Part shown: positions 1-9,547 of the stretch, one piece after another
How the letters are laid out: every line of letters starts with the position of its first letter
Numbering within the stretch: position 1 is the stretch's first letter
DNA from: Geothermobacter ehrlichii
GTDB lineage: Bacteria; Desulfobacterota; Desulfuromonadia; Desulfuromonadales; Geothermobacteraceae
Reading direction: 5' to 3'
DNA length: 64,000 nt
Assembly (NCBI RefSeq): GCF_008124615.1
Contig: NZ_VNIB01000005.1
Span: 62,001-126,000, forward strand
Notes under the pieces: generated by a model
What the model was told of the DNA's origin: nothing
Databases searched by the model: none
The model's input: the letters and a program-made list of their open reading frames with translations, nothing else
Position numbers and translations under genes: made by a program

Positions 1-783
1 GCCTTCGTCCTCGAAGACGATGAAGTGGCGCACCAGATCAAGAAAACGGCGCTTGTCGAAGACCCCCTCCAGCACCACCTGGAGCTGGGACAGGGAGGCC
101 GGAGCATTTTTTTCGCCTGTGATGGTGCGCCAGGGTTTGAACCACTCCTTGCCCGCGCCCAGAGCCCCGATGCGAGCTTCGATGCCGTCGGAGACGACCA
201 GGGCCGTGTTGGTGGCAAACAGATTCGGGATCTGGGCCTGGTAGGTCTGAAGCTGCTGCCAGGCCGCCCAGATGGTGGCGTCTTCGTCGGTCGGATTCTT
301 CAGCTCGATCACTGCCAGCGGCAGGCCATTGATGAACAGCACCACGTCCGGCCGGCGGGTATGCTGACCTTCGGAGACGGTGAACTGGTTGACGGCCAGC
401 CAGTCGTTGTTGTCTGGTTCGTCAAAGTCGATTATCTGGGACTGATTGCCCGCGATGGAGCCGTCCGGACGGCGATATTCCACTGTCACGCCGTCCACCA
501 GCATCCGGTGTGCCGCGCGGTTGCGTTCGATGAGTGACGGCGCGTTGAGCCGGGTCAGTTTCTTGAAGGCGTCGTCCAGCGCCTCCGGCGGCAAATCCGG
601 ATTCAGCCGCGTCAGCGCCTGCCGCAGCCGGCCTTCCAGCACCACGTCTCGGTAGTTCGGGGCAACGCGCTCGGCGTCCGGCTCACCAACGGCGATTTCC
701 GGGCCGTGCCTGATCTCGTAGCCGAGGGATTCCAGCCAGGCGAGGGCAGCATCTTCGACGACGGATTCGGTGAAATGGCTCAT
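1..783 (-). CDS. hsdR: Type I restriction endonuclease subunit R, N-terminal part (runs off the left edge)
   Basis: HsdR is the DNA-translocating and cleaving subunit of a type I restriction-modification complex. The first 261 codons are present and the frame stays open to base 1, so the protein is cut by the window edge, not necessarily broken. The nuclease core is visible: D146 in RRPDVVLF, then E160 and K162 in AVIELKNP (the PD-ExK pattern), followed by Q177-LQT-Y181, the QxxxY motif of HsdR nucleases. The helicase domains would lie outside the window. The ATG at 783 is preceded by a strong ribosome site (GGGAGGGG, 5-6 bases upstream). It is the last gene of a minus-strand locus with hsdM and hsdS, separated from them by two foreign-looking genes and a 395-base spacer. 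Confidence 0.93.
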   Translation of the reverse strand, partial: MSHFTESVVEDAALAWLESLGYEIRHGPEIAVGEPDAERVAPNYRDVVLEGRLRQALTRLNPDLPPEALDDAFKKLTRLNAPSLIERNRAAHRMLVDGVTVEYRRPDGSIAGNQSQIIDFDEPDNNDWLAVNQFTVSEGQHTRRPDVVLFINGLPLAVIELKNPTDEDATIWAAWQQLQTYQAQIPNLFATNTALVVSDGIEARIGALGAGKEWFKPWRTITGEKNAPASLSQLQVVLEGVFDKRRFLDLVRHFIVFEDEG

Positions 784-987
784 TACAGCCCCTCCCATAG
801 AGCACGGATAGGCACGGCGTGAATTCGCTGGATGTCGCGGCAGCCTTCCGCTTTTTCCACCATGCGTGACAGTGGGGTCTTGTCTCCTTGGCACGGGCCG
901 TGGATGAGTGCCGCCGGCCTATTCAGTGAACGACTCACGGTCCCGAGCGTCGAGCAATTGTGGAATCATCTCAAAAGCCGCCATGCC

Positions 988-1044
988 GGCTGATTGCAAG
1001 TTAAGACATCGGCTGATTGCAAGTTTTACCGTCCGGCTGATTGC
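988..1044. repeat. Three short direct repeats with about 23-base period
   Basis: GGCTGATTGCAAGTT occurs at 988-1002 and 1011-1025, and a shortened GGCTGATTGC at 1035-1044, so the period is 23-24 bases. Multiple short direct repeats near an end are typical of transposase-binding ends of some insertion sequences (for example the IS21 family), but no transposase gene is present here. The array begins shortly after the homology of the hsdR remnant ends, so it may mark an excised or decayed element. That origin is inference. Confidence 0.5.
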
Positions 1045-1166
1045 TGATGCCGGGAGTGCGTCGCTCCCCTTGCTGACGTCCCTGGGGTGTGCTTGTTCTT
1101 GTGGCCGAGCGCCTCCAGCCAGGCCAGTGCCGTGTCTTCCACGACGGATTCGGTGAGAAATGTCAT
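1026..1166 (-). pseudogene. 5' remnant of a second, divergent hsdR
   Basis: An ATG at 1166 with GGAG upstream opens a 46-codon frame. Its residues 5-21 (TESVVEDTALAWLEALG) match the first residues of the intact HsdR downstream ([17 protein letters not shown]). Similarity stops after codon 21, and the frame then runs through unrelated residues to a stop at 1026. The two DNA stretches differ at many third positions and in codons 2-4, so this is not a recent duplication of the neighbouring gene. It is more likely what is left of another hsdR allele after deletion. Inference: a former hsdR sat directly behind the DUF4276 gene. Confidence 0.7.
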
Positions 1167-1178
1167 CGTTGTTCTCCG

Positions 1179-1796
1179 CTAGCCGCACGCCTCGGTCAGC
1201 ACTTGATACAAGGCCAGAAAGCTGGGCGATGAACTTCGGGCAGGATCGATATGGGCGCCGATCATTCTTGCCGCCTCGATTTTGGCAAGGCCGCCCCGGA
1301 AATATCCGTGCTTTTGCATAATGTTCTCGAACGCCTCCCACGTGCCGCCGCGTATGGCATCCGGGGCACGGTATTTCTGCCGCTGTGGCACGTATCTCGA
1401 TACCCGTGGATAGGCGGCGCAAACCGCGTCCCAGTTGCCGAAATACCAAGCCTCCAGCTCCTCGATGGCGATGCGGTTGACCAACTGCCATTGTGCACCG
1501 GCGGCGGATGTGCGTGTGCTCAAGCCCGCGCGCTTAGCTATGTCCTCCAGCCGGCGCTTGAGCTCGTGACAGTCGTCATCATCCCGATCGACGACGACCA
1601 CGAGGCGCCAGTCATCCGGCAACCAGGCGGCGTACCCGCGCAGGCGCTGTTCCAACCTGGCGAGCAAATCCGCCTTGCCCTGAAAGGGGTGCACTTCGAA
1701 GGTCCGATCTTGTGGCAGCAGGCGCGGCAGGAGCGCGCGCAGGAACGCCTCCATGGAGGGCTCTTCCACCAGAAACTCCAGACGACAAACCATCAC
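1179..1796 (-). CDS. DUF4276-like protein, putative TOPRIM-type nuclease partner of the adjacent ATPase
   Basis: The protein has 205 residues with the layout of DUF4276 proteins: an N-terminal strand followed by acidic residues (LEFLVEE, E11/E12), then [10 protein letters not shown] (residues 67-75) and an [10 protein letters not shown] segment (111-120). A conserved Glu followed by a DxD run is the signature of TOPRIM catalytic folds, as in OLD-family nucleases. It starts within the stop of the AAA ATPase (ATGA overlap at 1793-1796), so the two are made together. Such ATPase/TOPRIM pairs (OLD split forms, RloAB, PARIS) are anti-phage systems. The assignment to DUF4276 is by pattern recall, and nuclease activity is inference. 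The alternative is an effector with another activity, such as tRNA or RNA cleavage. Confidence 0.75.
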   Translation of the reverse strand: MMVCRLEFLVEEPSMEAFLRALLPRLLPQDRTFEVHPFQGKADLLARLEQRLRGYAAWLPDDWRLVVVVDRDDDDCHELKRRLEDIAKRAGLSTRTSAAGAQWQLVNRIAIEELEAWYFGNWDAVCAAYPRVSRYVPQRQKYRAPDAIRGGTWEAFENIMQKHGYFRGGLAKIEAARMIGAHIDPARSSSPSFLALYQVLTEACG

Positions 1797-3034
1797 TTGC
1801 TCCCGGCTCCCTTCAATGGCCGCGTGGGCGCGCCTTCATTGACCAACGGGTCGCCTACGCCGAGCTGCCCTTCCATCCACAAGTGGCCCAGCAGCGCACC
1901 TTCGCTCACGAACTCGGTGACGCCGGGCAGGTCGGCGGCGCGGCGCGTCTGGGTATATCCGTTCTCGTCACGCCAGAGTACCCGTACCTCTTCCGGACGC
2001 AGGGCGTTGAGGAAGAAGGGCGAATGGGTGGTCACGAGCAACTGGGTGCGTGCCGTGGCGGCGCGGCACTCCTCGGCCAGCTCCGGCAGCAGGCGCGGGT
2101 GGAGGAAGTTTTCCGGCTCCTCGACCCCGATGAAAGGCGGCGGCGCCGGGTCGTGGAGCAGCACCAGGTAGGCCAGCATCTTCAGGGTGCCGTCGGAGGC
2201 AAAGCGGGCCAGCACCGGGTTGTCGAACGGGGCGTCCTTGATCTGCAGCAGCAGGCGTCCGTCCGGCATGGTCTCGGCCAACACCCGCTCGATGCGCGGC
2301 ACCCGCCGTCGCAACACTTCGAAAATCCGTTCGAGATGTTGCGGGTGCTGATCGGCCAAGTACTGGATGACATTGGCCAGGTTGTCGCCGCTCTTGGAAA
2401 GCCGCTCCTGTGGCCCCGCTTCCGGCTGGCCCCGCGCGCTGTCGGCGGAAAGATAGGAAACATACCAACCGGTGATGAAGTCACGTAGCGCCGCCACCCG
2501 CGGGTGCTCGGCGAACTGGCCCAGGGCATTCACCGCCAATAGATCGGGGGACTTGAGCGGAGTTTCGATGCGTTTGTCCTTTTCGTCCGGTAGTTCTCCA
2601 CTTACCGCCTGGCCTTGACCTTCCCGGTAATCCAAGAAACGGAACGGCTTGCCACGTTGACCACGTCGCCATTGCAACCATTCTTCTACGACGATCGGAC
2701 GTCCGTCGCGCTCATCCACCGCCAAGTGATAGGTAATGAGTGGGTAGCCCGATTCACGGCACTTGATCTCGACGACCAGAGGCCCGTCGCCGCCCCGGGT
2801 TTTCAATTCCTTGGCCCGGCCGCGCTTGTCCCACGCACGGCGCAGTCCCAACTCAAAACACTCCGCGAGAAAGGCGAACACGTCGAACACTGTGGACTTG
2901 CCGCTGCCATTTGGTCCCAACAGCACCGTCAGCGGCGTCAGGTCTTTGAATTCCACCGATCGCAGTGCGCGAAAGTTCTGCACCTTGAGGTATTCAATTC
3001 GTACGCGGCCGCCGTCATGAGACGCTTGTTTCAT
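1793..3034 (-). CDS. RecF/SMC-like AAA ATPase (AAA_21/AAA_15 type), defence-associated
   Basis: This 413-residue ABC-type ATPase has an N-terminal [14 protein letters not shown] strand pattern and Walker A GPNGSGKS at 40-47. A signature-like FASDGTLKM follows at 278-286, Walker [10 protein letters not shown] at 301-309 with a catalytic Glu pair, and an H-loop TTHSP at 335-339. This is the organisation of the RecF/OLD ATPase class that senses or clamps nucleic acid. Its ATG overlaps the hsdS stop and its stop overlaps the start of the DUF4276 gene, both by ATGA. The ATPase therefore probably controls the DUF4276 partner as a two-gene defence module carried inside the restriction operon. The trigger and target cannot be read from sequence. 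Confidence 0.85.
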   Translation of the reverse strand: MKQASHDGGRVRIEYLKVQNFRALRSVEFKDLTPLTVLLGPNGSGKSTVFDVFAFLAECFELGLRRAWDKRGRAKELKTRGGDGPLVVEIKCRESGYPLITYHLAVDERDGRPIVVEEWLQWRRGQRGKPFRFLDYREGQGQAVSGELPDEKDKRIETPLKSPDLLAVNALGQFAEHPRVAALRDFITGWYVSYLSADSARGQPEAGPQERLSKSGDNLANVIQYLADQHPQHLERIFEVLRRRVPRIERVLAETMPDGRLLLQIKDAPFDNPVLARFASDGTLKMLAYLVLLHDPAPPPFIGVEEPENFLHPRLLPELAEECRAATARTQLLVTTHSPFFLNALRPEEVRVLWRDENGYTQTRRAADLPGVTEFVSEGALLGHLWMEGQLGVGDPLVNEGAPTRPLKGAGSK

Positions 3035-4408
3035 GTCTGTATCCTCTCTATGAGCTTGCCCCCATCCTTCACCCGCAGTTTACCAGAGATGAGCTTGGGG
3101 AGCAGGGTGTCGCGCAGAACAGCGAGGGTCCGGGATTCGAGAGCAGCAGCGCTTGACCGCGCAAAGATCGGGGTGACTTGCTTCCCGAACGCCCGGCTGA
3201 TTTCCTCCGGCGGAGTCACAATCGTGAAGTGGTCGAGGGCCTTGGCTGGGACACGTTGCCTTCCACTCGATCCTGTCATGCTTTGGATCGCGAACTCGCG
3301 GAACTCCGCATCGCGCGCGAGGCAATACGCAAACTCGTTTGGAAGCGGTGGCTTCGGCCGAAGGACGATGTATTCAGTAGACCCCCAGCCCACTTGCCCG
3401 TCATTTAGGAAGTCAACGAACGCCGTTTTTCCGTTCTCCAGGCACGGAGTGATGCGAGCCAGCAGCGTGTCGCCGTTAATGAAGCGCATTCCCGAGGTGA
3501 AAGAGCGTTCAATGACGACATCGGGCGAGTGGCCTTGTGTGGGCATGTTCGCCATATCCAAGTAAGGGGCGACCCTACCTTTTGTCAGCTTTCGCGGTGG
3601 GTTGACGTCAATGACCTGTGGTAGCGGTTTCACCTCCCACCCCTTCGGAATATCCCCCAACTCCGAGGACTCGAAGGAGTCGGGAAAGAGGTTGACGATG
3701 TTGCCGGACACGGGACAAGGGGCTCCGTTGTGGTAGCGGGCAGCGGTTGCGGCGAAACGTTCCGGGATCGGATTGCCGGCCTGCACGGCGTTCCAGACCA
3801 CCGGATCGAAATTCACGAACCACGACTTGAACAGTGCTCGCGCCATTTCCTCCAGCGTCTCGCTCATCTTCCGGTTCAACTCGATCTTGTCGTCTAGCGT
3901 GCCGAGGATGTGGGCGATGGCGCGTTGTTCCTCTATAGGAGGTAAGGGAATGGGTATCGTTCGCAAATACGAGACTGGCCGTGCAATAGACGGAACGCCC
4001 GTTTGTGAAGTGTTCGCTAGAAGTCGATGCTGACCCTCTGGGGTTTTGAAGTAGGCAACGACAAACTCTGGTATTACCTTGGAACGGTCGCAGCGCATAT
4101 AGAACTGTCGCTGCGAAATGACATACCGCTCATAAAGCGAATTCCATGGCACGAATGCAACTTGGCCGATGTTCCCAGCATGAGTGAAGATGACGTCTCC
4201 TCGCTGAACATTTGCGTTTCTCAGCCGCCCAGCATGCTCTTCAGTCACGTAGTTGAATCCAATTCGATCATCGACTTTGAAGCCGTGCAGATGCTGCCCA
4301 CTGATTACTGGTATCCCGTCTGAAACAAATGTCTCAACCTTGATCGAGGAGCCAAATGGTCCCATTGCTACCTTCTCGGCGACTTCCTCGATCGTAGCTT
4401 CGCGCCAC

Positions 4409-4419
<11 letters not shown>
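3031..4419 (-). CDS. hsdS: Type I restriction-modification specificity subunit S
   Basis: HsdS recognises the bipartite DNA target for the methylase and nuclease complexes. The 462 residues contain two target-recognition domains. The first begins [14 protein letters not shown] and ends in a conserved helix [21 protein letters not shown]. The second begins near [13 protein letters not shown] and ends in a similar but more divergent segment ([17 protein letters not shown]). The start at 4419 is chosen because ATGGGGGGTGA overlaps the hsdM stop by 11 bases, giving MGGEWRE, the usual HsdS opening. A longer frame to 4455 would overlap hsdM more deeply without need. The target sequence cannot be predicted by eye. 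Confidence 0.92.
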
Positions 4420-5959
<1,540 letters not shown>

Positions 5960-6240
5960 TTTCCGTCCTTATGATTGGTTGGCTGTCAGCAGAGCCTCCA
6001 GCGATACCCTGTTGCTGTCAGCCGCGGAGTGAAGGTGTAGTGTCGTTTTGAGTAAGTGGGAATTTGCCGGTGTTTTCCGGCAGTTGGACCCCTCCTTTTG
6101 CTGTGTGGAATCATAACAGAAAGACAGTCAGAGGTTAGAGAAGGACAGATGGGTTGTCAACCATCCGGCTGCCCAGCCCGTGCCTTTGACGGGACCGGGG
6201 CAAAGAAGACAGGGAGCGGCGAATGACTCCAGTCAACCGG
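5960..6240 (-). other. Upstream region of hsdM, with a hairpin and a weak promoter candidate
   Basis: The 281 bases between hsdM and the radical SAM gene hold no gene that I can support. On the minus strand a TATGAT hexamer (6110-6115) could be a -10 box, with only a poor -35 candidate (CTAACC, 6133-6138). Between it and hsdM lies a perfect 6-base hairpin, TGCCGG and CCGGCA with a 6-base loop, at 6065-6082. It would lie in the hsdM leader, but no function is shown. Confidence 0.3.
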
Positions 6241-7962
6241 TCATGGTGAGAACCACCCGTTCTCTGTCAGCCAGAGCTCTTCCACCTCGCGCCCCCGGCC
6301 GCTGGCGGTGCGGTAGAGGAAGAGGGCGATCACCCGTTCTTTCTCCCGCCCCGGCAGGTGGTTGAAGGGAACGGCGAAGAACTGCAGCTTGCTGCCGTCA
6401 CCCCGCCGGGCGGCCCGTTCGGCGTCGACCCGTTGGCGGACCTGCCGGCGTTCCCCGTCGGTCAGATCTCCCCGCAGAAAGTCGGGTACCCGGTTCGGCA
6501 GCACCCGCTCGCTGTGGGCGTAGTCGCGGCCGAGGGCGGTGCGCAGGGGGGGCAGTTCCGTGCTGCTGAAACGCTGCCGCAGCCAGTCCCAGAGCAGGTT
6601 GAACACACCCTCCTGGCTCAGCGGGTGGCGCAGCAGGTCGCCGGCGCGGCAGAAGCCGGCCAGGTCGGCCAGGTCGGTGGCCGGGCTGCAGCCGGCATGG
6701 CGCAGGGCGGCGAACAGGCGCGGCACGCGGCCGCTGTTCCAGGTCAGGTCGAGCAGCCGGCCGAGGGTGCGCAGGTGCTCCAGTTCGTCGAAGTCGAGCT
6801 GCGGCGTCGCCAGCACGGTATAGGGCGGGTTCGGATCGAAGCGGATACCCAGTCGTTCGGCGTCGCGGCGCAGGGGAGCGCCCGGCAGCAGTTTGACCGG
6901 CTCGACCTGCAGGTGGTGCGGGTTCAGGGCCAGCACCCGGTCGATCGAGGCCACAAAGCTGTCCAGCCCTTCGCCCGGCAGGCCGTAGATCAGGTCCAGG
7001 TGCAGGTGGATGTTGCCCAGGCGCACCAGCCGGCGCACGTTCTTTTCCAGTCGTTCCAGTGAGGCCCTGCGGCCGATGGCCTGCAGGGTGACGGGCAGGG
7101 TCGACTGCACGCCGATCTCGAACTGGAACGTCTCCGGCGGCACCGTCGCCAGCAGCTCGAAACAGTCGTCGGTGAGCAGGTGGGCACCGATCTCGAAATG
7201 AAAGCGGGTTGCCCGGTTGTGTTCGAGAATGAAGCGCCAGATGCGCCGGGCCCGTCCGGCGTCGTAGTTGAAGGTGCGGTCGACCAGCTTGACCAGCGGA
7301 ACCTGCCGCTGCATCAGCCAGCGCAGATCGGTTTCGATGCGCGGTCGGGAGAAGCTGCGCACCCGGTCGTCGAGGGCGCTCATGCAGAAGGCGCAGTCGT
7401 AGGGGCAGCCGCGGCTGGTTTCGAGATAGACCTGGCCGCGCCCGGTATCGACCAGGCCGGCGGCGAAAGGCGAGGGGATGCGGTCGAGATCGGCCAGCGG
7501 CGGGCCGTCCGGGCCTTCGACGATCCGTTCGCCCTGCCGCCAGGCCAGTCGCGGCGTCTCGCCCGGCTCGTCGCCCCGGCTCCAGGCCGCCAGCAGGGCG
7601 CGCAGCGGCTCTTCCCCCTCGCCGCGCACCAGTGCGTTCAATCCGGGATGGCGGGCGAAGAGCTCGGGGCCGTCGAAGGAGACCTCCGGTCCGCCTAGAA
7701 CGATGCGCAGCCCTGGAGAAGCGACGTGCAGGGCGTCGACCAGCTCCAGGGTGCGGACGCGGTTCCACAGGTAGACGGAAAAGCAGACGACATCCGGTTT
7801 TTCGGCCAGCAGCAGGGCGAGGACCGACTCCTTCGGCTCCTGCAGGGTGAATTCGCGGATGCGGATCTCGCAGTCGAGATCACCGCAGAAAGCGGCCAGG
7901 CAGGGCAGGGCCAGGCTCGGATGGATGTAACGGCTGTGCAGGGTGGTCAGAACGACGCGCAT
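6241..7962 (-). CDS. B12-binding-domain radical SAM protein, DUF4080-like C-terminus
   Basis: Of the 573 residues, the first 150 or so resemble a cobalamin-binding domain (VVLTTLHSRYIHPSLALPC opening, VVLGGPEVSFDGPE around residue 88-100, and LVRGEGEEPL). The radical SAM cluster motif CPYDCAFC is at 186-193, preceded by LETSRG. The C-terminal third fits the DUF4080 type by recall. Such enzymes use a 4Fe-4S cluster and SAM to generate a radical; the substrate is unknown. The frame remains open upstream to 8277, but those extra 105 codons would overlap the divergent neighbour, so the ATG at 7962 (MRVVLTT) is preferred. No strong ribosome site is seen. Confidence 0.85.
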   Translation of the reverse strand: MRVVLTTLHSRYIHPSLALPCLAAFCGDLDCEIRIREFTLQEPKESVLALLLAEKPDVVCFSVYLWNRVRTLELVDALHVASPGLRIVLGGPEVSFDGPELFARHPGLNALVRGEGEEPLRALLAAWSRGDEPGETPRLAWRQGERIVEGPDGPPLADLDRIPSPFAAGLVDTGRGQVYLETSRGCPYDCAFCMSALDDRVRSFSRPRIETDLRWLMQRQVPLVKLVDRTFNYDAGRARRIWRFILEHNRATRFHFEIGAHLLTDDCFELLATVPPETFQFEIGVQSTLPVTLQAIGRRASLERLEKNVRRLVRLGNIHLHLDLIYGLPGEGLDSFVASIDRVLALNPHHLQVEPVKLLPGAPLRRDAERLGIRFDPNPPYTVLATPQLDFDELEHLRTLGRLLDLTWNSGRVPRLFAALRHAGCSPATDLADLAGFCRAGDLLRHPLSQEGVFNLLWDWLRQRFSSTELPPLRTALGRDYAHSERVLPNRVPDFLRGDLTDGERRQVRQRVDAERAARRGDGSKLQFFAVPFNHLPGREKERVIALFLYRTASGRGREVEELWLTENGWFSP

Positions 7963-8107
7963 GGCGCGAGCATAGCGGAAAAAGGGGGGAAAGCCAAATT
8001 GTCCCTGCCTGGCTGCTGTGTTATGCTCGGACCGCGAAAAAATGATTTCAAACCTTTCTCCGGAGCTCGGTGCCTTTGTGGTGAAAGGTTTGCCGGAAAG
8101 AGATCCC

Positions 8108-9469
8108 ATGCCCAAATCGAGAACCATCCTCGCCGTGGTCGCCGACGACAGCGGCGAGGTTTTCGAACATCCCGGCCTGCTGCTGGCCGGCGGCAGCGGC
8201 CTGACGCCGCGCCGGCCGCAGGACGACGAGCTGATCCCCCTGCCCGAAGGCAGCCGGCTCTTTACCGTTCCCGGCACGCCGCCGGTCGGTTTCGACCGCG
8301 AAAGCGGCCGGCTGGTGACCCGCGACCGGCTGCCGCGCAGCTGGGGCGGCGGGAAAATCCAGGCGGTCAGCGTCTTTCTGACGCCCGGCTACACCCGGAC
8401 CCTGCTGCCGGCGGCCGCCTGGGAGGCGAAGTCGGTCACTCTGCCTTTGTGGTCCTACGCCGCCGTCGGCTGGTGCGTCGAGGAAGAACGTTTCTACGCT
8501 GCGGCGGTGAAGGTCGACGGCAACACCCAGTGGCAGCCGGAGCATTTCGACGACCGCAAGCTTGAGCCCCTGGTGCGCAGGCGGCTGCGGCGCTATCCGG
8601 ACAACCGTCTCTACGAGCAGCTGGCCCGCTGCGCGCTCGACTACCACTGCTTCGCCGCCAAGAATCTCTTTTTCGGCCGCTGGGAGGCGCCGCTGCCGAC
8701 CTCGCCGGCCTGCAACTCGCGCTGCATCGGCTGCATTTCGCTGCAGGAGGGGGAATGCTGCCCGTCGAGCCAGGAGCGGCTGACCTTCGTGCCGACGGTG
8801 GACGAAATCTGCGAGGTGGCGGTGCCGCACCTGGAGCAGGCGGAAAACGCCATCGTCTCCTTCGGCCAGGGCTGCGAGGGCGACCCGATCCTGCAGACGC
8901 CGGTCATCTGCGAGGCGGTGCGCAAGATGAGGCGGCAGACCGGGCGCGGTACCATCAACTTCAATTCCAACGCCTCGCTGCCGGACGCCATCGACCGCCT
9001 GGCCGAGGCGGGCGTCGAGTCGATCAGGGTTTCGCTCAACTCGGTGCTCGAAGAGCGCTACAACGCCTACTACCGGCCGCGCGGCTACCGGTTCGCCGAC
9101 GTGATCGAGAGCATCCACCGGGCGAAACGCAACGGCATGTTCACCATGCTCAACTACCTGGTCTTTCCCGGTGTCACCGATCGGGAAGACGAATACCGTG
9201 CCCTGTCCGACCTGGTGGGCAGCGCCGGTGTCGACCTGATCCAGATGCGCAACCTGGCCATCGATCCGGTCCTCTACTGGTCGGCGCTCGGCGTCGACGG
9301 CGCCGGTTTCGGCATGAAGCGCTTTCTCGACCGGCTCAAGGCCGAGCATCCCCACCTCCAGTACGGCTATTTCAACCGCACCCGCGAGAACTTCTATCCG
9401 CGGGGAGACGAGCTGTGGGAGATGCAGGGGCCCGGACCCGCGGATGCCTCTCTTTCCGGCGACGGGTGA
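8108..9469 (+). CDS. Radical SAM protein of unknown substrate
   Basis: The 453-residue protein has an unusual N-terminal domain of about 195 residues without recognisable motifs. It is followed by the radical SAM cluster motif CNSRCIGC (C202, C206, C209), further cysteines (CCPSSQ), and a FGQGCEGDP motif typical of the SAM-binding part of the TIM barrel. The ATG at 8108 has GGAAAGAG upstream. It is divergent from the B12 radical SAM gene, separated by 145 bases. The reaction is unknown; I do not see a SPASM-type C-terminal cysteine set. Confidence 0.82.
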   Translation: MPKSRTILAVVADDSGEVFEHPGLLLAGGSGLTPRRPQDDELIPLPEGSRLFTVPGTPPVGFDRESGRLVTRDRLPRSWGGGKIQAVSVFLTPGYTRTLLPAAAWEAKSVTLPLWSYAAVGWCVEEERFYAAAVKVDGNTQWQPEHFDDRKLEPLVRRRLRRYPDNRLYEQLARCALDYHCFAAKNLFFGRWEAPLPTSPACNSRCIGCISLQEGECCPSSQERLTFVPTVDEICEVAVPHLEQAENAIVSFGQGCEGDPILQTPVICEAVRKMRRQTGRGTINFNSNASLPDAIDRLAEAGVESIRVSLNSVLEERYNAYYRPRGYRFADVIESIHRAKRNGMFTMLNYLVFPGVTDREDEYRALSDLVGSAGVDLIQMRNLAIDPVLYWSALGVDGAGFGMKRFLDRLKAEHPHLQYGYFNRTRENFYPRGDELWEMQGPGPADASLSGDG

Positions 9470-9547
9470 GGCGGTGGAAGGAGGCTGGACGATGGCACTC
9501 GGGGAGTTGGGATGTCGGATGTGAGACGCGAGGAGGGGGGAGACACG

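Larger units (their letters stand above)
784..1178 (-). other. Spacer between DUF4276 gene and hsdR, holding gene debris
   Basis: This 395-base spacer carries no intact gene. Read on the minus strand it holds, in order, a broken second hsdR start (1166 to about 1104), three copies of a GGCTGATTGC-type repeat (988-1044), and then roughly 200 bases with no recognisable product up to the ribosome site of hsdR. Short open frames exist in the last part but none has convincing start signals or recognisable sequence. The debris suggests that the locus was rearranged by recombination. Confidence 0.6.

Noticed and set aside
1026-1166. The 46-codon hsdR-like frame as a functional small protein
   Set aside because: Similarity ends after 21 codons and the rest is unlike any HsdR; better explained as a remnant.
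1179-3034. Identification of the pair as PARIS (AriA/AriB)
   Set aside because: The small protein looks like DUF4276, not DUF4435; only the general ATPase+TOPRIM logic is shared.
7963-8277. N-terminal extension of the B12 radical SAM protein by 105 codons
   Set aside because: It would overlap the start of the divergent gene at 8108, and its translation lacks family similarity; MRVVLTTLHSRYIHP is the natural start.
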